64,000 bases of DNA from Tenrec ecaudatus. Lineage: Eukaryota; Chordata; Mammalia; Afrosoricida; Tenrecidae. Of the stretch, positions 44,875 to 54,363 are shown piece by piece. Within the stretch, counting starts at the first letter, position 1. Every line of letters starts with the position of its first letter. The stretch is from contig NC_134535.1 of the NCBI RefSeq assembly GCF_050624435.1, positions 127,211,731 through 127,275,730 of the forward strand. The letters are read 5' to 3'. Under the pieces are notes generated by a model. The model was not told the DNA's origin. It saw only the letters and a program-made list of their open reading frames with translations, and made no database searches. Made by a program: the position numbers and the translations under genes.

Positions 44875-46263
44875 GTTCCCTAATCAAATCCCAATCATGC
44901 AATGTCTTATTGTATGGGTAAGGGATTATACAAAAATCAGCTACATTCCAATAACATGATAGCATTAATTGACAAGTCCAAAATCTTGATCTTTCAGCAA
45001 AAGAACCGTCTGTAGTAATAGTCCAGTCACTATTGCATGAAATGTTCAGATATGATAGAGTGGCAGAGTGTACTCTTAGAAAGCACAAGCACTGGAAGAA
45101 ATATCTCAGCAGTTATCCATCACCGTTCTACGAGGTCTTCTTGATATTTTGGATAACTTCAGTAAGCAGGATACAGTCAGGTCATGCCTCAGCTTCCCTC
45201 CTTTCTTCTGGGCCTTGCTGGCTGAAGAGGAATCCACCTATCTCCTTTGCCTGTGAAAATATAAACAAATAATCCCTCATATTGGGCTATCAGCAACCTG
45301 GAAACAGGATCATGGTTAAGATTTTGTGGTTCCTTCATATTCTTCATCTTTCCCCGATGGTGGTTGCGTCCTTCTAAGGGGAGTCCATCAGCTTTGTTCT
45401 GCAAAAACATAAATGTATAGCCCTTTCTCCAGGGGACAAATGGAGTTGGATCCCAAACTAGATTCCTGTCTTCTTGGGATTCCTTGGGATCAGCCCTCTC
45501 TGTAGAAGTGAGAATGTGTTTATCTGCCCTAATTTGTTAGAAGCTATTAGTAATGAGAAAAGTTTTTGTTTCAGATGACTAAATGAGCTTTGTCACATGT
45601 AAGATTCCTCTTCTCCCCCTTCTGTTTTAATGCTGGAGGAAGAGATTAGATTGCCAGCATTAAAGCCCTGCTGGCAACACAGTTAACTTGGTAGGTGTTG
45701 AACCAGTATGACTACTTAGATAGAGTTCATTGTTATGCAAATTTGACCCCCCAGCTCTCAAAGAATTGAGGGAGCTTATCAATTGTGAGAGCTTATTACC
45801 ACACTCAGGATGATTCAAAAGACTGAAAAAATTCTTAATGAAATTGCTCAGCTCTTCTTGAAGTAACTTACCAAATAGACATTTTTTTTTTTTCTCTAAG
45901 CTTACCAAGTTACAGGTTCAATTAAGCCATATTTCTCATCAGGCTTCTTGCACTGTAGGATTCTACAATCTTGCAATATTCTTATCTGGTTAAATTCTCT
46001 CATTCCCTCCAAGGTGGATTTAGGGGAAATTAATGGGGGGGGGGGGTGTCTTAGGCCCCTGTGGACTCCCTAAGGAAATGACCCCATATCCACAGCTTAA
46101 AACCCATTTCTTTCAATTTCCAATTCCTTGTGGAGGCGCTGTTGTTTCCCCACAACAGCATTCCAAAAGACCCCTTGATTTAAGGGGTGGTCAGATTTCT
46201 TAAGTATTCTTTCCTGATAGACATGCATTTTTACTTTAGAAATGCAAGGCAATAAAAATTGGC
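44875..46263 (-). pseudogene. ERV-2 env start and integrase-end relics
   Basis: 44875-45088 reads 'WTITTDGSFAERSRFW' and 'NKTLHDWDLIREL' (env TM ectodomain). 45190-45480 reads words like 'VPWRKGYTFMFLQNKADGLP', which could be the DNA-binding end of a betaretroviral integrase. 45660-46260 holds short frames I cannot assign. There is too little length for a full pol, so a large deletion is inferred. Confidence 0.45.
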
Positions 46264-48580
46264 TTATGCAATTAAAAAACAAACAAACCATGGTACATCA
46301 GATTTGATCACCGCCTTAACTTCTTTGTAATCCTGATCAGTAATTCCAGCAACAATCTGAACACTTTGGAAATTTAGTTTGGACTTTCCTAATGAATATC
46401 CTATGGTTATTTTAGGTAGCGGACCCCAGTTACTGCTCTTAATAATTTTTGATGTAAACACAGCTTTGGCTTGACCTCGCAACTCTTATCAACTCCAGTA
46501 TCAATTTGAATTCTTGACTATTTAGGTTAAAACTCTCTGATGAAAACTGTATTACTCTTTCAATAAGGGGCAGCTGATCTTTCAAAATCAACACACTGCT
46601 GTGAGGGCTTCTGAGCATTTACTTGGTTAATTAACCTTACTGAAGCGAGGACAGGGGCTGGGCTTTTGCAAGTTTGCTTTGGTCTGGTCTCTTGCTGTGC
46701 AGTGGAGGGATACCTGTGGTTGCTGCCATTCATAGATTCTTTTGCTGGGTTAGGCAGAGGATTTGCCTTTGGAGCTCTGCTGGGCGGGGCTTAGAGCATG
46801 CCCCACTACACATTTTTTTTGGCTGGGCGTTACTTCCAGGTAAATGTCCCCTATTGCTAAACTTTGAATGACAATGCTCTGCCCACGTGTACCTGTGTCG
46901 CAGCAGTGGCAAAGTCCAGTTTCCTTGTACTCTTTCCCTGGGTCTTTTCCGCTGTGAATTGTCCTGTTCTTTTGTAATATCGGCCTGCAGTCTCTCTGGT
47001 AATGTCCCTCTGCTCCACGTGGAAGGCATCTCCCTTTAGACCGGGAGCAACTTGCTAAAGCAGCAGCCATGAGGTTGGCCCTGTGCTCATCTGATCCTAC
47101 ATTCCTGTATATTCTGACAGAATCTAAAACAGCATGCTCTGTTCATTGAAAGGGCACATGGCAGCTTGACATGATGTATTCGAGTTCTCAAATGCTAATT
47201 TAAGAATAAGAGTATCCGCTGCCCCAGTGTGCCACATTCTTGTGGACAGCATCTTGTATCCTGGATATACAATCTATATAAGGCTCATAATTCCTTTGCT
47301 TTACTGTCGTGTAACTTGGCCTCCTGCTTCCTGATGGTATTATTTTCTCACTGGCCTTTAGACAGACTTCTTGTACTTGTGTGAAAGTCTGCTCATCAAA
47401 GTTTAATTGTGACTCAATTATGATGTAATTTTCATCTCCTGGCAGCTGATGAACCCCTATATCTAGGCCCTCTTCTGCATTTTTCCGTGCTTGTGCAAGT
47501 GTTGCTTTGTTCCACAACATCTGATATTGCAAAGATTCTGAGGGGAAAGGCACGACATCGTCAGAGACTTCCTGTCATCCAGGATCCAATATTTCATTTC
47601 CGCCAGAGATTTTACCATACTACTTACAAATGGCATCTGGACCATAACTAGACGCTGCTTGTTTGAGATCTTTCATTCGCTTAAGGGAAAGGCAGTATAT
47701 CACTGTTCTTGATTCCTTTGGGGGGCTACTCGTCAGCCTCCCTGTCTGTAATTCTAACGGGATAAGCCATTCTGACTTCTATATCTGCTTCTTGAGCTAC
47801 ACTCTTTTCCACCCACGAGAGCAAAAGTGCCTTCCTACTCCTTGACTCTTTGCTTCTCACTTCCCAAGTCTTGCATTCTATGTTAAATCTCTCTTCCTGA
47901 GCCTCACCTTCTATGTTAAATGTCTCTGTTTGCATTGCTTAGATCTACTCTTATCTCTCCCTCCAGCACTGACTTGCTTGAGAGTCCCTGTGCTATACTC
48001 TGGTGGTGGTGCAGATGCTCATAGTCTGCTATCTCCTTCTCATTCGGTCTTCTTTCCCTCAGCTATGCCTAACATCTTCTCATCTGCCTGACACTCATTC
48101 TGCCTGCTTCTCTCCTGACTGAAGTCTATGTAGCTTAGATGCATCTCACTGCTCTTCTGGTCTGGTTCCTTGGCTCCCTCACCCTGCAGAGGCTCCCACA
48201 TTGTTTTAATCTGCATCCACAGCTCCTACTTCTCCATGGGTATGCTTTGTCCTTCCCTGTGCGCTTTTCTCAAGTTAATGGTTACCTTATCCCAGATCTC
48301 CATATCAAAGTTTCCTTACTCCCAGAAAGAAGGAATCCATTTATTTACCACTTGCAGAAACTCTTTCATTGTCTTATTCATTACCATTACATATTGTTTC
48401 TTCAAGGGGTGGAAAAGCATGGTACCGTACTCTGTATCTTTGCTCTTTGCATGACCCATATCTCGCTCAGATTAAAAAACAGAGTAAAAAAATAAACTCA
48501 AAAATGTTTCCCAATTCACACTCTGTGCAATCAGGCCTTACAATTGTTACACAGGATATAAATCAAAAGAGTTCTTTTCC
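46264..48580 (-). pseudogene. gag: ERV-2 gag and dUTPase-like relic, broken
   Basis: In minus-strand order: a matrix-like segment near 48300-48350 ('MEIWDKV'), capsid N-terminal words near 47730-47770 ('AYPVRITDREADE'), the major homology region near 47250-47310 ('VKQRNYEPYIDCISRIQDAV', matching the Q-x3-E-x7-R pattern), nucleocapsid near 46770-47060 ('GAEGHYQRDC' plus a second degenerate knuckle), and a dUTPase-like 'GITDQDYKEVKAV' at about 46320-46370. Several frame breaks separate these. Confidence 0.7.
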
Positions 48581-48598
48581 TACAAGTGATGGGCGCCA
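48581..48598 (-). promoter_or_regulatory. primer-binding site of ERV-2, tRNA-Lys type
   Basis: Minus strand TGGCGCCCATCACTTGTA, two bases from the 5' LTR. The first nine bases match the lysine-tRNA complement (TGGCGCCCA) used by betaretroviruses; the rest has drifted. Confidence 0.75.
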
Positions 48599-48600
48599 TA

Positions 48601-48797
48601 TGCCAGGGGAAGCCAGCCCCTAACACATCATCTCGGGTCCACTAGGCACAATTGTACAGCTTAATAAGTAAAGATTATAGTAAAATCCTAGAGAGCATGA
48701 GAGATTGAAGAGAGATTGAAATAATGGAGTCAGACACATTTCATGGCAGCATGCTCACCTCAGCCGCACTTGGTGGTCCACGTGGAGATAGAGAAAA

Positions 48798-48868
<71 letters not shown>

Positions 48869-49368
48869 TAACCAAGTTTATTTTCTTCTCTGGGGACACG
48901 CAAGCTTTCTAAGTGAAGTCATATGTCACAGGAAAGTGTTCTGCTATAGGTAATATAATAATGGGAGGGGGTGACCTAGCGGTATCCACGCAATTGGAAG
49001 AGGAGGGATTGGGGGTATACGTGTGACAAGATGGGAGGATCCTAGATTCAGGATGGTGGCCTAACTTTGGAAGACACTGATCCGGTTTGACCCATTCTCT
49101 GGCTCACTATAGAATCCATTATCAGTAGGGTGTAAACCCACTCTGCAGGGAGCAGACTGATGACTGCAAGCCTTTAGGGAGAAGGAACCCATTGTCCTTA
49201 ACAGCAGGGAGTGGCCCCTACTTGTGGTGGGATCAGACAATAGTCTGGCAACGGACTGCCTTCAGGGAGGTAGCTTGACAATCATTTACCATTAGCTGTG
49301 AGCAGTGTCCAAAGTCTAACATAAAATTGGGGGACGACAACTTGGGAGAAATATTTCTGTTTCCCACA
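48601..49368 (-). repeat. 5' LTR of ERV-2 with GA expansion
   Basis: Plus strand TGCCAGGGGAAGCCAGCCCC ... TTTCCCACA. A (GA)n tract of about 69 bp (48796-48864) sits where the 3' LTR has only 'gagagagagagagata', so it expanded after integration. Confidence 0.92.
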
Positions 49369-49995
49369 GATGAAGATTAAGAACTGTAGCCTTCAGGATA
49401 GATAACAACTCAAGATAAATAAACCCAAAATCCTCACAACTGGACAAATAGACAACATCATGGTAAACAGAGACATGATTGAAATAAAAAAGCATTTAGA
49501 TTTTACTTGGCTCCACAATCAATGCTTATGGAAGCGGCAGTCAGGAGTCCAACGACACATTGCATTGGGTAAATCTGCTGCAAAATTTTTTTCTGAAAGT
49601 GACAAAGAGCAAGGATGTTGCTTTGATAGCTAAGAGGTGCCCAACTCAAGCCATGATATTTTCAACCATCTCTTTGTTTTTCATGTGGAAGTTGGTATAG
49701 CGAATAAGGAAGACCAAAGAAGAATTGATATACCTGAATTATGGTTCTAGTGAAGAATATTGAATACCGTGGACTGCCAGAAAATCAAGCAACAAATCTG
49801 TCTTGGTAGAATGTTCCTTAGAAAGTAGGAGATGAGACTTTGTCTCACATGCTGTGGACACATTATCAGGAGCGCTTAGTCCCTGGCAATGGACATGGTG
49901 CTGACCAAAGTAGAAGATCAATGGAAAGGAGGAAGACCCTCTGATGGATTGACACAGTGGCTGTAAGAGTGGGCTCAAACAATAGCAATTGTGAG
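49369..49995 (+). mobile_element. RTE LINE, right part (3' end)
   Basis: Continuation of the RTE at 33110-36467: 'gcttatggaagcggcagtcaggagtccaacgacacattgcattgggtaaatctgctgcaaaa', 'gaccaaagaagaattgat', 'ccatgatattttcaacc', ending 'ggaagaccctctgatggattgacacagtggctgtaag'. Confidence 0.88.
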
Positions 49996-50079
49996 GATGA
50001 GCTGTGAAAGAGCAAAGACGTCCGTCTGAGTATTAAAGTGCTCAGTTTATGACCATGATTTCAATCGACTTCTATGCAT

Positions 50080-50470
50080 GAAAAATCTGTGTAATAAATA
50101 AGGGAGACCAAAGAAGAATGGATGCACTCGAATACCGGTGTTGTCGAAGAATATATTCACAGACTACCAGAAGATGAACCAATGTGACTCAAGTACAGCC
50201 AGAATGCTCCTTTAACAGGAGGATGGGGAGACTTCATCTTGCTCCTTTGGACACGTTATCAAGAGGGACCCATACTGGAGAAGAACATCATGTTGAGTAG
50301 TGTAGAGGGTGAGGGGACAAAGAAGATCCTTCATGAGCCGGACTGACGTGATGGGTGGAACACAAGCTAGTCTTCTGAGGCTGGGGCAGGAGTTGATAGT
50401 GTTGCCTTTGGTTTTACGTGGGGTCAGATGAGTTGCAGCCGACTTGGTGGCACCTCACAACCATATGTGA
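50080..50470 (+). mobile_element. second RTE 3' end
   Basis: 'gggagaccaaagaagaatggatgcactcgaataccggtgttgtcgaag...ggacacgttatcaagaggg' ending 'gggtcagatgagttgcagccgacttggtggcacctcacaacc'. The last part is the RTE tail that AfroSINEs resemble. Confidence 0.85.
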
Positions 50471-50977
50471 CATCTACGAATACATGTACATTGTTGCTAT
50501 TAACTGCTCGAGTAGGCCGTTGTGCCAGTTCACCCAAGTTCTACATTATTTTCACGAGAGTATGCTTGCGGCCATCATTGGCACTGTGTATTGGAGGGCC
50601 TTCCAACCTCGGGCGCTCATCTTCCAGCACTCTTTCTGCTACTGTTCTCTTGTGATCCATAGGGTTTGAATTGGCTAATTATCAGAAGTAGATTGCCAGG
50701 CATTTCTTCCTACTCTGGTGAAACTCGTCATCATGGGTGACCCTGCTAGCTACTGAAACAGTAGAGCCTAACTTCCACCATCAGAACAAGGCACAATTCA
50801 CCCCAGCACAAAACACGGACAGAGATGCGGTGGAAAAAAAATGTGTGTACATATAGGAGGGGGCTTTACAAAGTTCATGGAAGACACTCTATCTTTGCAT
50901 TCCACTTTTCATCAAACATTTTGAGACCTCATATATTGCTGAAAGATAACTTTTCTAGGGCACTTACTATGTGCCAA
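50471..50977. other. no recognised gene; one low-complexity repeat relic
   Basis: About 0.5 kb. 'ggggctttacaaagttcatggaagacactc' near 50870 looks like an old interspersed repeat of unknown class. Confidence 0.4.
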
Positions 50978-51190
50978 GGAGCCCTGATATTGTAGGGCAG
51001 GATGTGTTTGCCTGCTACCCACAGATAAGCAGTCCAGAACCCCCATCTGCTCCACAGAAGAAATATGAGGCTCTTTTCTACCACAAAGCATTAGAGCCAT
51101 GGAAACTCACAGGGGGCTATTTTACACTGTCCTATAGAGTCACAATGAGTTGGCATCAACTTAATAGCAGTGAGTTTGGTTTTGGTTTAC
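50978..51190 (+). repeat. AfroSINE, sense, near full length
   Basis: 'aggagccctgatattgtagggcaggatgtgtttgcctgctacccac...atattacactgtcctatagagtcacaatgag'-type body, ending 'gttggcatcaacttaatagcagtgagtttggttttgg'. Confidence 0.8.
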
Positions 51191-51204
51191 TGGGTGCCAG
51201 CACT

Positions 51205-51320
51205 CTTCCAAATGCAACCAGTGCATTAATTATCCCGCTTGATTCTCACAACTACACTAAGATGTAACTTCTACTATCATCCCAATATGGCATCTGAAGA
51301 AACAGAAACTTCCAAAATAC
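51205..51320 (+). repeat. MIR fragment
   Basis: 'attaattatcccgcttgattctcacaactacactaagatgtaacttctactatcatccc...gaagaaacagaaact' follows the MIR 3' half. Confidence 0.65.
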
Positions 51321-52807
51321 CAGTCAACAGAGGGGCCAGATTGTGATTCACTGGATTTGAGGGGGGAGTGTTAGCGATTGGATCGTGTCTTCTAAAGTGA
51401 TATGTTGAAGCCCTCATATATTCCTGGTGGACGTACCCGAGTATGTAACTTTGTTTGGAAATCCTTTGTTGTGGTTGTTGTTATTTGTCAGTTAAATGAA
51501 GTCTTACTGGAGTCAACAGGGTCCTAATCCTAATCTTTTCTGAGTGGCATTTATTATGGGGAGAGAGAAGACACCAAGTGAGGATGGACAAACAAGGAAC
51601 ACCAAAGACCATCGGCAACCACCAGAAACAAGGAGAGAGGCAGGTGGCAGTTTGTCTGTCATAGCTCTGCGAAGACCTCAATATAACTGACACCCTGGTT
51701 TGGATTCTTAACTTTCAGAATGCTGAGAAAATAGATTTTCTTCTTTCTGTTCACCCCCATCCTTTGCACTCTCTTTCTCTCTTTTTCCAATGTTTTCTCA
51801 TTGATATGGATTTCAAAAACTTTATTACGGATCAGGTGATTTGTTTTCACTGTTCCCATAAATGTTTGCCCATTTCCCCCTAGTGGGAGGTTACGGTCCC
51901 TTTCACCCGTTCACACCTTTTGGCAGTCTAGCCAAGGCTTTTCCTTCCCACCTTCTCCTGCCCTTGCCTGCCCTGCTCCTGAACACCTTCAGAACCTGTC
52001 TCTGTTAGTGAGCAACCTTTCCCTGGTATTTTTAGAACCATGGTCCCATACAACGTTTGTCTTTAGGGGGTTGACTACTTTCCTTCTGTACAGTGCTGGA
52101 TTCTTGAAATCTACCCCCTTTCAGTTGTCTTCTCCTGGCAGCCCCAGGAGAGGAAGCCTGTGAGCAGGTTAAGCTACAGGCCCTCAGTCCACAATAGAAC
52201 CGTGCTTCTCCATGGGATGCCTGGGCCCCATCCTCCAGGCTTGCCTCTGGGCAACAGGATTTTCCCAAGACTGAGTCAATAGGGTCTTAGATATCTGTAT
52301 TTCTACACAACCACCTTTGTGATTTGCACATGTATGTGTGGTTGTACACCTCTGCTCCAGAACTCACTTTCTTGTCATTGACTTTTTAAATGTCCAAGAT
52401 GTCCCCAAGGGGAGCAGCAGTACCACGTGTGGGAGTCTCCTGGCCTGGCCACAGTTTGTGGGGCTTCTCTCCTTACCAATCTCCAATGTTCTCACCCACA
52501 TAATAATGTTCATTTGCCACAGGCTCTGGGCAGAATGGCTACGCCTATCAGATGCCACCTGGACCTTTGGGTTCCTTAAATGCCGAGGGCTCAGACCAGC
52601 CATGTTGCTAGCGCAGGGCCCTTGAGAACTTGAGTCTCTCCCATAGCTTGTGTTAGGATAGATGACTGGATGGAATAAATTGCTTCCTCCTGTCTGCGGC
52701 AAGCTTTTTATCTCTCTCTTTTAGTAACCACTGCCTTCCACCAAGGAGGGAAGTCAGAGTAGTTGCTTGACTGTTTGGTAGTCTTTTTCACTGGTCTTTG
52801 GCGGATT
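51321..52807. other. unassigned; old reversed L1 likely in part
   Basis: 51700-52120 ('cttactaactttcagaatgctgag...tttttagaaccatggtcccatacaacgtttgtctttagggggttgac') resembles the reversed old L1 at 19140-19260. The remainder (52120-52800) has no clear identity. No convincing coding frame. Confidence 0.4.
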
Positions 52808-52839
52808 GGCAAGGAGACCTGATGACACAATGGGTTATG
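52808..52839 (+). repeat. AfroSINE, 5' piece, cut by provirus ERV-1
   Basis: 'ggcaaggagacctgatgacacaatgggttatg' is a SINE head ending at the proviral target site. The SINE resumes at 61761. Confidence 0.75.
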
Positions 52840-53948
52840 TGTTGCAGTCAGCCGACGATTCGAACAGTCCTTAAGGGGGAGTGAGCATTATGGGAAAAAA
52901 GAGAGACAGAAAGTATTGGGAGGGCAACACGCTGATGGACTGAAGCACCCGATTTTATTCTACACGCTCCTTATATCCATGCAGAAGCAACCCGGGGTTA
53001 ATTATCTCCGTGTTGAGCAAGGGCATTTGATACACATAGCAACTCGAACTTCTGCCAAGCCAGACATCCTTGAGAAAATTTAACCACCTGTTTTCCCCAG
53101 ACCTTGCATACTTTCTTGTCCTTGACAGTCTGTTCAAAACGTAAAGTCACAAAAGAAATCAGCAAACACTGACACATAAGACATGGGACTTCTCAGCCGT
53201 TTCAAGGCTGAATCTTTTTTTAAAAAATTAATTTTAACAATTTATTAGGGGCTCATACAATTCTTATCACAGTTCATACATATACATACATCAATTGTAT
53301 AAAGCACATCTGTACAGTCTTTGCCCTAATCATTTTTTTCTCCTCTTTTCTTTTTTTATATTTTATTAGGGACTCATACAACTCTTATCACCATCCATAC
53401 ATATACATACATCAATTGTATAAAGCACATCCATACATTCCCGGCCCCAACCATTCTCAAGGCATTTGCTCTCCACTTAAGCCCCTTGCATCAGGTCCTC
53501 TTTTTTTTCCCCTCCCTCCCCTTTCCCCCCTCCCTCATGTGCCCTTGGTAATTTATACCTCGTTATTTTGTCATATCTTGCCCTATCCGGAGTCTCCCTT
53601 CCCCCCTTCTCTGCTGTCCCTCTCCCAGGGAAGAGGTCACATGTGGATCCTTGTAATCAGTTCCCCCTTTCCAACCCACTCACCCTCCACTCTCCCAGCA
53701 TCGTCCCTCACACCCTTGGTCCTGAACATATCATCCACCCTGGATTCCCTGTACCTCCAGCCCTCATATGTACCAGTGTACAGCCTCTGTCCTATCCAGG
53801 CCTGCAAGGTAGAATTCAGATCATGGTAGTTGGGGGGAGGAAGCATCCAGGATCTGGGGGAAAGCTGTGTTCTTCATCGGTACTACCTCGCACCCTAATT
53901 AACCCATCTCCTCTCCTAAACGTCAAGGCAGAATCTGAATGGCCTTCA
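52840..53948 (-). repeat. 3' LTR of ERV-1, split by an L1
   Basis: Plus strand starts TGTTGCAGTCAGCC and matches the 5' LTR ('gagagacagaaagtattgggagggcaac', 'cttctgccaagccagacatccttgagaaaat', 'ttcttgtccttgacagtctgtt') up to 53215. After the L1 it ends 'gaatggccttca' at 53948. On the minus strand a TATA-like GATATAAGG (about 52966-52976) and AATAAA (52954-52959) are intact. Confidence 0.93.
53216..53922 (-). mobile_element. L1 with doubled 3' end, inside the 3' LTR
   Basis: A 14-bp target duplication TCAAGGCTGAATCT (53202-53215) / TCAAGGCAGAATCT (53923-53936), one mismatch. Two successive 3' ends: 'aatttattaggggctcatacaattcttatcac' (53239), and again 'attttattagggactcatacaactcttatcac' (53361) after 'tgccctaatcattttttt'. 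The same join is seen at 57154-57450. Confidence 0.93.
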
Positions 53949-53950
53949 TC

Positions 53951-53966
53951 ATCTCCCCCTTTTTTA
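53951..53966 (-). promoter_or_regulatory. polypurine tract of ERV-1
   Basis: Minus strand TAAAAAAGGGGGAGAT, two bases from the LTR start TGAAGGCC. Uninterrupted purine run of the usual form. Confidence 0.85.
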
Positions 53967-54008
53967 CTTACTGAAGACGTTTTTACTCAAAACGTCGGCA
54001 GATGACTG

Positions 54009-54124
54009 TGCCTGTCTTAGGTTATCGAGTCCTGAAATCGCTCTTACCCGTCATCAGTCATAGTCCTCCAGGCGACTATGACCTGTCTTAGGTTGGGAGA
54101 CTCAGACTCGATCTTACCCGTCTT
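54009..54124 (-). promoter_or_regulatory. constitutive transport element (CTE)-like RNA export signal
   Basis: On the minus strand, in RNA order: GACGGGTAAG (54113-54122), stem half ATCGAGTC (54105-54112), CCTAAGACAGG (54082-54092), an apical hairpin with perfect 7-bp stem CATAGTC/GACTATG and 8-nt loop (54059-54080), GACGGGTAAG again (54043-54052), stem half GACTCGAT (54024-54031), and CCTAAGACAGG again (54011-54021). The two 8-nt stem halves are perfectly complementary, giving a long hairpin with two copies of one internal loop in opposite orientation. That is the architecture and loop sequence of the simian type D retrovirus CTE, which binds NXF1/TAP twice to export unspliced RNA. Position between env and polypurine tract is also as in those viruses. 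Function in this copy is inferred. Confidence 0.9.
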
Positions 54125-54363
54125 TGACTAACCAGCCTCTGCCTCACACCCCATGTTTTGGGAGGGGGCGAAGTGCGCAGGTGCACTTCATGAAGCTTTG
54201 TTCCTAAGGCCATGTATTCAGCCATAATCTTGCGCAGTAACATAGGGAGTATGCATAAGATCAACAATACACATACTTCTGCTGTGCCCATGGACATAAG
54301 CATGTGAGGTAGGCCCCCGGGATTTTCTAATGAAGGAAAGCATCTCAAAAAATCTGGAGCCAA
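54088..54363 (-). pseudogene. env: ERV-1 env C-terminal part (membrane anchor), out of frame
   Basis: Contains a hydrophobic run 'VCVLLILCILPMLL' (about 54235-54285) followed by basic residues, as expected for the TM anchor and cytoplasmic tail. It lies in a different frame from the ectodomain segment at 54345-55436, so env is frameshifted near 54350. Its downstream end overlaps the start of the CTE-like element. Confidence 0.75.

Larger units (their letters stand above)
36468..49368 (-). mobile_element. betaretrovirus-like provirus (ERV-2), heavily decayed
   Basis: Complete proviral outline on the minus strand: 5' LTR 48601-49368, lysine-type primer site 48581-48598, gag about 46700-48480, dUTPase-like relic about 46300-46480, integrase-end and env relics, polypurine tract 37176-37187 and 3' LTR 36468-37175. 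Flanked by a 6-bp target duplication GATCAA (36462-36467) / GATGAA (49369-49374), one mismatch, within an RTE LINE. Excluding the nested gammaretroviral provirus, the internal part is about 4.5 kb, so protease, reverse transcriptase and RNase H appear deleted. The only other copy in the window is the solo LTR at 3710-4381. Confidence 0.9.

Noticed and set aside
48724..48912. Frame with a run of alternating Arg-Glu
   Set aside because: Translation of the (GA)n tract in the ERV-2 LTR.
53951..54124. Tandem duplication of about 70 bp with no function
   Set aside because: At first it looked like a plain tandem repeat, but the repeated words alternate and the stems pair as in a CTE, so it is reported as such.
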